In this document: positions 55,690 to 64,000 of the stretch, piece by piece | How positions within the stretch are numbered: position 1 is the stretch's first letter | How the letters are laid out: each line of letters starts with the position of its first letter | Assembly: GCA_027924585.1 (NCBI GenBank) | Contig: BSBM01000386.1 | Location: 1,474,001-1,538,000 of the forward strand | Direction: 5' to 3' | Length of the DNA stretch: 64,000 nt | Origin: Larix kaempferi | Taxonomy: Eukaryota > Streptophyta > Pinopsida > Pinales > Pinaceae | Notes under the pieces: model-generated | Seen by the model: the letters and a program-made list of their open reading frames with translations, nothing else | Database searches by the model: none | What the model was told of the DNA's origin: nothing | Program-made: the position numbers and the translations under genes

Positions 55690-57226
55690 GATGTGGAAAT
55701 TGTTGTTGAATCTGAAGGAGTGGTTCCCATGTAGCATCCTCTGGTTTCATTATGTGTTGCTGAATTAATACCTATGTGATAGATCGAGAGCGAAGCTGAC
55801 GAGTGCGCCTATTGAGGATGGCCTCCAGCTCGAAAAGGATGGATCCTTCATTATCCAGTTATGGTAAAATAGTTTGTCCTTTGATGTTGGTTCCAAGAAC
55901 TTTATTTGGACAAGATACATGAAATAATGGATGAATGCGAGAAGAAGGAGGAAATTCCAATTTATAAGAAACGGACCCAATCTTCTGAAGAACCTTATAT
56001 GGCCCATAGAACTTTGGAGCAAGCTTATGACACCCTTTGATTTTCAGGGAGGATTGCTTGTAAGGTTGTAGATGAAGAAAAACCATATCACCTGCTTGAA
56101 AAGTGCGCTAGGAACAATGCTGATCGACTTGTTGTTTCATTCGATTTCTTTCCATGTGAATATTTTCCTGCAAAATGCGAAGAATCTGATCGCGGTTTTG
56201 AGGAACCGTGTCAACTTCCTGAACTGGTGAACTACTGGGGGTGTATGGTAGAAGAACTGGCGGTTCCTAACCATAGACTACTTCATATGGACTCATTTTA
56301 GATGTAGTGTGGTAGGAGCTATTGTACCACCATTCAGCGAGAGGGAGCCACTTTTACCAATGATGTTGTTTTTCAGAGGTGAAGCAAACAAGATAAGTTT
56401 CCAAACATTTATTGATAATTTCAGTCTGACCATCTGTTTGTGAGTGATACCCTAAACTCATCTTCAGTTTGGTGCCAGTGTGGTGGTGAAATAGTTCTGT
56501 CCAAAAATGACTGGTGAAAGTTGCATCGCGATCCGAGACAATGGAAGAAGGGATTCCATGAAGATAGAATATTTGGTCCAGGAAAATTTGTGCGACTAAG
56601 GAGGCGGTATAGGGATGGTTGAGGGGAAAAAAATGACTATATTTGGAGAGGAAATCAACCACAACCAAAATCACTGTCTTCCCTCCAGATTGAGGGATCC
56701 CTTCAATGAAATCCATAGAAATATCTATCCAAATCCATGTAGGGATGGGAAAGGGTTCGAGCAATCCCGGAAAGAGTTTCGTTTCACCCTTGTTGCATTG
56801 GAAAGTATCACATTCATCCACCATCTGTTGAATTGTCCTTTTCATTCCATGCCAAAATAAGTTACGACATGCTCGCTCATATGTTTTGAAGAACCCAGAG
56901 TTCCCTGCTGATGGAGAAGCATGGAGTTCATAGAAGTCATCATGTTGAAGATCTGTGCTCGGGAGAAGCACCAAGAGACCCTTGTATGTCAGGGAAGCAC
57001 CATCCCAAGAGTAATGTGGTACGACAGAAGGGTTGTTGGCCAACCGTTGGATGATTTGAGATAATGAGGAGACATTAACAGAGCCCTGTTGAACAGATTG
57101 CAACCAATTTGGAACAGGCATAAAAATAGCTGAAAGAGAAACTTGGTCATCAAATGTGTGAGAAAGAGCATTTGCCACAATATTGTCCTTACCCTTCTTG
57201 TAAGTGATCTCATAGTCATAACACAT
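55690..57226 (-). pseudogene. Integrase and chromodomain of F, broken
   Basis: Opens with the RNase H end (CYDYEITYKKGKDNIVANAL). Integrase zinc region has ERACRNLFWHGMKRT and CDTFQCNKGE, where the second Cys is displaced. The catalytic residues are present: SMDFIEGIP, VSDRDATF and DGQTEIINK. The C-terminus (56086 on) reads KLAPKFYGPYKVLQKIGSVS, YKLEFPPSSRIHPLFHVSCP, then a chromodomain ending IMKPEDATWEP with a stop (TAG) about six residues earlier. Integration is the family role; the copy is defective. Confidence 0.85.
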
Positions 57227-57244
57227 GAGTTTTCTAACCCAGTT

Positions 57245-57979
57245 CTATTGTGCTGAGGAGGAGACGCGTTGTTCCAGGAAATATTTCAGACTCTGGGGAT
57301 CAGTCTTGATGCATAAATGATTCCCTAATATGTATGGTTGCCACTTCTGTACTGCATGCAAAATAGCCATCATTTTCGTCTCATATGTAGAGGCGGATAA
57401 ATTCTTACCGAAAAGGGCTCTAGAAGGTGGAAATCCCACTGGTTCAGCAAAGACACTTGCATATCTATCCAAAATTTGTTGTAGATCCAAATGAGTAGTG
57501 GAGACTGTTGATGGGTGCATCTGAATGGAATGGAGTTGAGCGATGACACCATGTGAATTCTTAGTAAGGATCTTTTCCATGAGATGTGAACTGATGATGC
57601 GGAGTGACCCTTGTTGTAAGCTCATCAATGTGTGTTTTTTCCCATTGACTAAAAACTGCATCCAAAGTTCAGCAAAATCCCATAATATGGGGCCAAGTGT
57701 GCATAACCATTGAGCGCCCAAAACCAGATCACATTCACCTAAGGTCAAGGCAAACATGTCAGAGCATAGGTTATAATCTTCCATATAGATACGCACATTG
57801 CAACACTTCCCCTTGCAAGGTAAGGTGCCCCCATTGGCAATCATGACATCAAAGTTGGAGCAAGGATGGACAAAACAATCAGCCTGTTTGGCAATTCGAT
57901 GGTCAATGAAGTTATGAGTGCTACCAGAATCAATGAGTATTGTAAGAGGGAGCTTCTTGAAGTAACCCCTAACCTGCAT
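57245..57979 (-). pseudogene. Protease joined in frame to RNase H by RT deletion (F)
   Basis: 244 codons without a stop. Protease: ILIDSGSTHNFID with the DSG active site, followed by FALTLGECDLVLGAQWLCTL. The lead-in to RT (DRYASVFAEPVGFPPSR) then runs straight into RNase H (NLSASTYETKMMAILHAVQK, CIKTDPQSLKYFLEQR). All RT blocks including the catalytic YxDD are gone; roughly 300 residues by comparison with A. The junction lies near 57420. The rest of RNase H continues after a single stop at 57245. Confidence 0.85.
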
Positions 57980-58039
57980 TGTTTGTGGGGTGGTGACTTT
58001 GGCTAAAGCATGGAGAGATATCTCTAGGTGGTCATCCTA

Positions 58040-58963
58040 AGACGGAGGGTCAACAGGCAGCTATTGAATGTCAACCTGATCATCTATTGTATCTGGAGCT
58101 TCTTCACCAATTTCAGAGGCAGGCGGAGAATCCGCATCCAAGAGATAGAGCTTTTGCTCAACACATCTATGTCCCCGAGTGAATTTCTCATCACAATTAT
58201 AACAAAGCCCTTTTTCTCTACATGCCCACATCTCTGCTTCAGACAAATGATTGATAGGAGTTGATCGAGGAGCTGGCATGATGGGAGGTCATTGGGAAAC
58301 CATATTTCTGAATGGAACAAAAGTGGATTTGGAGCATTGTTGGGCTGGGATCTTGTCCTCTGCCAACTTAGCCAACCCTCGGACTTCCTTCATTGTTCTG
58401 GGATAGAACATTTTAACCTCTGATTAGATTGCATCTTTCAAACCACTGACCAAAAAAAATGGTAGAATTCATCAGGCAATCCTTCTATGTGATTGGTTAT
58501 TTTCTCAAAATCGGTCTAATACTCTCTCATAGTGCCAATTTGGAGAATTTTAGTGAGTGCTCTTGTGAAGTCGTCAAAAGCACTAGGACCAAATCATTGC
58601 AAAAGGAGTTGGCAAAAATATTTCCATTTTGGCTCTGCATGAGCCTTAATGTACCAATGAAACCATTGAAGGGCTTCATGTTCCAAATGAAAGGATGCAA
58701 GTGAAACTTTGTTGACATCAAAAGTATTATTCAAAATGAAATATTGTTTTGCCCAGTATATCCATCCAGTCGAATCATCACCATTGAAGTGAGGAAAATC
58801 AAGCTTTGACCCACGAAAAGTTTTGGAAGAAGAGAACCCAGTGTCTACAGAAGACTATGGTTGTCGTCTATTGTTCATGGCTGAAGGCTCAAGATGGAGG
58901 CCCAGAATGTTTTCATCCAGATCTTGAAGTTTGGTTTTGAGGGACGCAAGTTCTTCCTCCATT
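58040..58963 (-). pseudogene. gag: gag of element F, broken
   Basis: Starts with a coiled-coil-like MEEELASLKTKLQDLDENIL, then after a stop the Ty3 gag core (LDFPHFNGDDSTGWIYWAKQ, LASFHLEHEALQWFHW, DDFTRALTKI). The nucleocapsid knuckle reads CYNCDEKFTRGHRC, the CX2C...GHxC form usual for this chromovirus group. Stops occur about every 60-100 codons. Confidence 0.78.
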
Positions 58964-58995
58964 TTTTTGCTCCTGCGTTGGTGACAACCATAACC

Positions 58996-59607
58996 AGGAT
59001 TATTTATTTTATTTTTTATTTTTGGTAATGGGTAGAAAAACAAAAACAAAAACTTCTTTAGTAAAGGAAAATTTGGATTTGGGAAAAATTATGATGGTTA
59101 ATTGGGGTTTGACTAGTTTTGGACACTTTGTGATGGACAAGGAAGCAGAAAATGGGAATTTCAGAAGCAGGGTGAAAGAATGGGAAATTTTTCAAAGAGG
59201 GACAAAGAAGCAGAAATATGAAATAAAGATTGTGGCAAAATTTGAAGGTGATTGGCTGAAAACCGAAGAAGTTATGGAAAACTCTAAAAATAGACAAATA
59301 TGAGATTTATGGCTTCGGGAAGTGGAATTTGGGATAGGGTCCTTACGAATGAAATATGCAGAATGGGATTGCAGGGGTGTCAGTGAATTTTCAAAAGAAA
59401 TGGAGTTATATCGAAGAAGATATGGCGAAATGGATCTGCAACGGTTTTTTTTTTTTTCCAGGGGACTCACTCAGCCACCAATGGTGTCTAACGGCTTGTG
59501 TATTGGGGCAGTACCCCTCACTCCACGGCTCGAGGAAAATCATGCTGCAAAAATATATGAGTTTTCCCACTTTTTTCCACATTCAAAGCCGAGTGCCCTT
59601 CTGACTC
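58996..59607. other. Unassigned segment between F and the copia remnant
   Basis: About 600 bp. A 93-codon plus-strand frame (59022-59303) and a run of 13-14 T before CCAGGGGACTC (59446-59463) are visible, but no domain, LTR or repeat partner in the window. It may contain the junction that removed the 5' end of F and the gag-protease of the copia element. Confidence 0.4.
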
Positions 59608-62530
59608 ATGGAAATGAGGTTAGTCGGCTATGGCATGAGGTTTGGACACCTAAATTATAAATATTTTAAGCTGCTACAAAATAATTCCATGGTTGAATGC
59701 CTTCCGAACATCAAATCCTCTAAAGGGATATGCAAGGGTTGCATCATTGGGAAGCACCCCGAGCACAAGTTTGATCGAGGAAAAGCTAGCAAAGCTTCTT
59801 GTATTTTGGGGCTGATTCACAGTGATATCATAATTTCGCTGCCAAATACCTCCATGAATGGCTCAAGGTATGTTCTGACATTTATTGATGACTTCTCTAG
59901 ATTCACATGGGTCTACTTTCTCAAGAACAAATCGGAAGTGCTAGAAAAATTCAAGAATTTCAAGGCTTCTGTTGAGACTTCTACTGAGAGCAATATCAAA
60001 GATCTTAGATCTGATAATGGTGGAGAATATATAAAATTAGATCTGCTGCAACTTTCTGTGGAAAATGGAATCCAAATACAGCACATAGTCCCCTACACAT
60101 TTCAGCAGAATGGTGTAGCAGAGAGGAAAAACCGAGCACTGAAAGAGATGGCCACTTGTATGATTGAGTCAAAAGGTTTGGCTCCAAATATTTGGTCTGA
60201 GGACATGAATGTTTCTGCATACATTCAAAACATATTTTCACACTCATCCGTCAAAGGTAATACTCCCTTCGAATCCTACACTGGTCACAAGACTGATGTG
60301 TCCAATCTCGGGGTTTTTGGCTCCACTGCATGGGCTAGCCTATTCCGACAGAGAAGAGAATATATTTGGAAACATAGAGTACTGAGTGCATCCTCATTAG
60401 ATATGCTGAAGAATCCAAAGGATACAAACTCATGGATATCATATCCAAAAATATATTCATCGAGTGAAGTGTCAAATTTGAAGAACCGCTTCAAGATCTA
60501 AAACTAGTCGAGGAAGAAACTGTTGAATTTCCTCCTCTCCAAGAAGAAGATTCAGAAGAAGATGATGAAAGTTTGTGTTCTTATATTTTTGATATTTTAT
60601 TAGACATTAATGAACATGAAATATCAGTTTCAGATTTAGATCCAAATGAGCCCCCTCAGTTTCCAAAGTGGGCAGAAAAGACTCTAAATTTTGTTGGTTC
60701 TAACATTGGAAATCCTGTTGATCCAAGAAGAACTCGAGCAGAATTTCAAAGAGAAGGTATGGATATTTCATATTCTGATCCTTTAGTGTCTAAAAAATGT
60801 TTTTTGATGATAGTTTCACATCCTAAATCATACTATCATTCCCACCGAGATCCGATATGGAAAACCACCATGGATGAAGAGTACAATTCTCTTCAGAAAA
60901 ATGCTACATGGGAGCTAGTTTCTCTTCCACCTGGGAGGAAATTAATTCAATGATAATGGGTCTACCGAACCAAAGTTGCTGCATATGGATCAACCTGCAA
61001 ATACAAATCTAGGTTGGTGGCAAAATGATTCTCACAAGTTCATGGTGTGGACTACACAGAAACCTTTGCACCGGTTGCAAAAATGGATTCTATCCGCCTA
61101 GTTTTGGAAATTTCCGCATATAAGCACTGGGAAGTGCACCACATGGATGTGAAGAGTGAATTTATTCATGGATATATTCAGGAATATATTTACATGAAGC
61201 ATCCTGAAGGCTACATATCAGATCCAACATTAGTGTGCAGACTGAAAAAATCATTGTATGGTTTAAAACGGGCCCCAAGAGCTTGGTATGCAAAGATGGA
61301 TTCCTTCCTTCTGTCACAAAATTTTGCAAGATGAAAATCAGATCCAAATGTGTATCTAAAGAAGCATGAAGGTAATTTTTTTATCATTTTCCTTTACTTT
61401 GATGACCTTTTTATTACAGGAAGCACTCTTGCTTCGATTGGCAATATAAAAACCACACTACATCTAGCATTCGACATGAGTGATTTAGGCCTGTTGAAAC
61501 AATTTCTTGGCTTAGAAATCACTCAGAATTTTGATGGGATCACCATATCTCAGTCAAAATATGCTTCAGACCTGCTAAAAAAGTTTAATATGGTATATTT
61601 TAAAGCAGTACCATTCCCATTCCTCTCAGGAATCAGTCTTGAAGATGGTGATTCCACACCATTGATGGATTCTACACTTTATCGACAGTTGAATGGAAGT
61701 CTTTTATACTTGACATAGTCTAGGCCTGATATTTCTTATGCCGTGAGTGTTGTGTCAAGGTATATGCAATATCCCCATGATATTCACTAGAAGGCAGCCT
61801 AATGAATCTTGCATTATGTGCAGGGTACTAGACATTTTGGCATTCACTATGCTGCGGATTCCGATCTAGATTTGGTTGGATTCACTGATTCAGATTAGGC
61901 GGGTGATAGTATTGATCGGAAGTCCACTTCTGGATATGTTTTCATGATTGGCACAGGGCCTATTTTCTGGTCAACCAAAAAGCAAGTTGCCATCTCCTTA
62001 TCTTTAGCAGAGGCAGAGTATCGAGGAGTAGTCAATGCTTGTGTTTAGGAAGTTTGGTTGCAGGGTATTCTAGCAGAGTTTGATATTGGTAGCACCACTT
62101 TTACTGTCATATTTTGTGACAATCAAAGTTCTATAAATATATTGATAGATCTGGTTCAGATACAGAGGACCAAACATATCGATATCCACATGCACTACAT
62201 CCGAGAGCTTGTGCATGATAGAACCATTGTACTGCAATATTTCCCTACAGAAGAGCAAATTGAGACATCTTCACCAAGAGCTTCACTGAGAAGAAGTTAT
62301 ATTACCTTTTTTCACTGTTGGGGGTGATTTCTACTATGGTGAGGATAGATTATATCCTTCAGTGTTCAGTTTGAGGGGGGGTTTTATTTCCCATTGGGTT
62401 TTTCCCTCTTTCCTCACTTAGATTTTTTCTAGCATTTTTCGATTATTTTCTGTATTAGGTGACCTATGGCCTTTGTTGATAGGGCCCTTTTATTATTTTT
62501 ATGCCTCCCTGAGATTAGATTAAGGGGGGA
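59608..62530 (+). pseudogene. pol: Decayed Ty1/copia pol (element G): integrase, RT, RNase H
   Basis: Gag and protease are absent. Pre-integrase: GHLNYKYFKLLQNN, CKGCIIGKH. Integrase triad in LIHSDIIISL, LRSDNGGEY and [75 protein letters not shown], and LYFDDLFITGS, with Phe in the YVDD box. RNase H: GFTDSD followed by TAG where Trp is usual, LSLAEAEYRG and IFCDNQSS. It reads across at least six stops and several frameshifts (about 60501, 60953, 61334, 61718, 61800, 62048). A different copia family from E. Confidence 0.88.
62522..62530 (+). other. Polypurine tract of G
   Basis: AAGGGGGGA directly before TTTTGGAGAATTTTCC, the presumed LTR start. Confidence 0.65.
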
Positions 62531-63220
62531 TTTTGGAGAATTTTCCAACCAAACATCATTTATTTGAGCCTTACAGCTTAATTATCCACTTATCCTAAGT
62601 ATTTTGACTCCATCATGTGCTTACATCATCATCAAATCACAGTTTCAGTCAACTAGGCCTCCTCCTATATTCTAGGAGCCAACTGGGCCATCAACTGAGC
62701 CTCCTCCTACATTATAGGATCCAACTAGGCCATCATCTGAGCCTCCTCCACCATTCAGAGGGTGATTTGCATGACTAATGCATACTACTCAGTGCAACTG
62801 ACAGCATTTACTAGTTTATTCATCCAACTGTTTATACTAGGGCGCCTTACTACACTGTTTGACTTCATCTGGTGTTATTATCACCTACTATTCAGTTAAA
62901 CTGCAGACAGAAGGCGCCCTCTCCTATTTTTTGGAAATCAGTTGAGTTCTGCATTGAGTTAGACTTGGTTAGTCAATTTCAGAGTCAGTTAGAGTCAATT
63001 ATTGATTAGTTAAGTGGTTAACTAATGTGCAGAGTGGTGTTAACTTCCTAGTAAGCCACTCTCATGCACCAATTCGAATGACCACCTTTGGAATTAGAAT
63101 TGCTTGGCTTATTGTAGCCATTGTTACAAATTGTAAACTATCTTTTGAGTATATGAGATTATTTTACTGTTGCAAATCTTCTGCGCAATGTTTCCATACA
63201 TTTTGTTGCATGCATCTCTA
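62531..63220 (+). repeat. Putative 3' LTR of G
   Basis: Begins TTTTGGAGAATTTTCC after the purine tract (a TG start would be expected; T for G at the second position suggests decay). It contains about 2.3 copies of a ~55-bp unit with GCCTCCTCCTA and AACTGGGCCATCA (62655-62760). No partner LTR exists in the window, so the right end is approximate. Confidence 0.55.
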
Positions 63221-63302
63221 GTAACTGTTGTGTTTATTCCATAGATCTGTTGTGCTTGAGATTTCACAAGGAGGTCGGGTTTCCCCCTCTGAGACGGATT
63301 GC

Positions 63303-64000
63303 ATGGCCAATGCTACCATCGAATTCAAGGAGGACCTGGGGGTTGAGGCTTCATCACCACCTATTGGAAGGGATTCACACTCGAAGCCCGATTCTTGGTG
63401 CATCGTATACAATCTGAGGAGTGAGGACCTAGAACCCTTTGGGATGCTTTCTATGGGTAATTTTCTTATCTCCTGCTTCCTTCCTCCTTTGTGTAACTTT
63501 ATAGACACTCTTCGTCCCCACATGGGGTTGAACTTAGAGCCCAACCCTCTCGAAGACTTCTCAACCCACTCCCCGCTTATTATTGACTCCCCCTTGTTAT
63601 TTCAATCTAATTTTGACCCCTCCCCACCGCTTTCCATGGGGTCCTTACCCTCACTATACTTCTCCTCTTTGACCCATCCTCTACATACTCACTCTGCTTC
63701 TCCTATTGCGAAGCATTTCTCCATTCTCCCTCGACACTTCACTTATTACCCAACTGACCCAACATCCCCTATTAAACATCTATCCTTTTTGGACATCCCT
63801 GTCTCTGAATCCCTCATTGTCGATCAACCTTTTTCCTTGTTTTTAGACTCACCTTCCAGCCTATCTGACAAGGAATGGGAGGAACCCCATCCTGCGAGCT
63901 CTCCCCTCCTCCCCTTTACTTCACCTCCTTTACCCATACATAAAGGGACCTATATGGACTTGGTTTTCTCACTCTCTCCTAAGTCTGGTCCTAGGATTAA
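63303..64000 (+). CDS. Open frame of unknown function running off the right edge
   Basis: The frame is open from 63225 (after TAA 63222-63224) to the last base; the first ATG is 63303, giving at least 232 codons with no stop. The start reads MANATIEFKEDLGVEASSPP. The product is rich in Ser, Pro and Leu (FDPSPPLSMGSLPSLYFSSL, PASSPLLPFTSPPLP) with few charged residues, so probably disordered. I recognise no domain. It follows G's LTR directly; TTTATTCCATAG at 63233-63244 could be a splice acceptor or chance. It could be a piece of another element's ORF (for example the Pro/Ser-rich part of a LINE ORF1) or a host exon. It is the longest clean frame outside E in this window that I could not place in a known transposon domain. 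Confidence 0.4.
   Translation, partial: MANATIEFKEDLGVEASSPPIGRDSHSKPDSWCIVYNLRSEDLEPFGMLSMGNFLISCFLPPLCNFIDTLRPHMGLNLEPNPLEDFSTHSPLIIDSPLLFQSNFDPSPPLSMGSLPSLYFSSLTHPLHTHSASPIAKHFSILPRHFTYYPTDPTSPIKHLSFLDIPVSESLIVDQPFSLFLDSPSSLSDKEWEEPHPASSPLLPFTSPPLPIHKGTYMDLVFSLSPKSGPRI

Larger units (their letters stand above)
55235..58995 (-). mobile_element. Element F: chromovirus without RT and without 5' LTR
   Basis: Minus-strand order: gag (58963-58040), protease fused to RNase H (57979-57245), integrase (57226-56354), chromodomain (about 55865-55690), polypurine tract and 3' LTR (55650-55235). The 5' LTR and primer site are missing at the right end, where sequence of unknown origin begins near 59000. 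F inserted in the endonuclease start of the LINE. It resembles A in type but has a much shorter LTR (416 bp), so it is another family. Confidence 0.85.

Noticed and set aside
1-64000. Host protein-coding genes, tRNAs or rRNAs
   Set aside because: Apart from the edge ORF at 63303, every frame with recognisable protein wording belongs to a transposable element; no cloverleaf-like tRNA or rRNA segment was noticed by eye.

Overview
This 64-kb window looks like a transposon graveyard in a large plant nuclear genome. I found no convincing host gene, tRNA, rRNA or CRISPR array. Almost everything recognisable is an LTR retrotransposon, with one LINE and a few small DNA transposons. The lineages (Ty3/gypsy chromoviruses, Ty3/gypsy Tat/Athila elements with an extra ORF after integrase, Ty1/copia, plant L1) are those of seed plants. 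The deep nesting and slow decay would suit a gymnosperm, but the species cannot be named from the sequence.

Layout, left to right. 1-967: the 5' LTR and primer-binding site of a minus-strand element (Z) whose body lies off the left edge; it sits in the 5' LTR of element A. 968-9544: element A, a decayed plus-strand chromovirus with 1.65-kb LTRs, which lies in the 3' LTR of element B. 9545-29062: element B, a minus-strand Tat/Athila-like element with gag, protease, RT, RNase H, integrase and a ~960-codon extra ORF. B is interrupted by a ~287-bp MITE (16069-16355) and by element E (17246-24686). E is a plus-strand copia element with an uninterrupted polyprotein frame, a 5-bp target duplication and two 608-bp LTRs differing at only 6 sites by eye, so it is the youngest and perhaps the only functional element here.

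29076-48285: B', a largely deleted second copy of the B family in the same orientation, inserted 13 bp from the end of B. Inside its LTR is element C (29301-46341), a ~17-kb minus-strand Athila-type element. C carries a 742-bp tandem duplication over its 3' LTR junction, a 0.95-kb DNA transposon in its ~1,150-codon extra ORF, a 41/42-bp minisatellite, and a solo LTR of the A type in gag. 48291-52376 is AT-rich with short tandem arrays and no credible gene.

52377-55234: the 5' part of a plant L1 LINE (ORF1 and the beginning of ORF2), with a second copy of the MITE. It is cut by element F (55235 to about 59000), a minus-strand chromovirus that lost its RT domain through an in-frame deletion and lacks its 5' LTR. 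59000-59600 is unassigned. 59608-62530 is a decayed copia pol, followed by its putative 3' LTR (to about 63220). From 63225 an open frame rich in serine and proline runs off the right edge.

Within each element the genes follow the usual plan: gag makes the particle, protease cuts the polyprotein, RT/RNase H copy the RNA and integrase inserts the DNA. Nearly all copies except E are broken. Most work between elements here is structural: each later arrival used an earlier one as its target, and the target-site duplications let the order be read.
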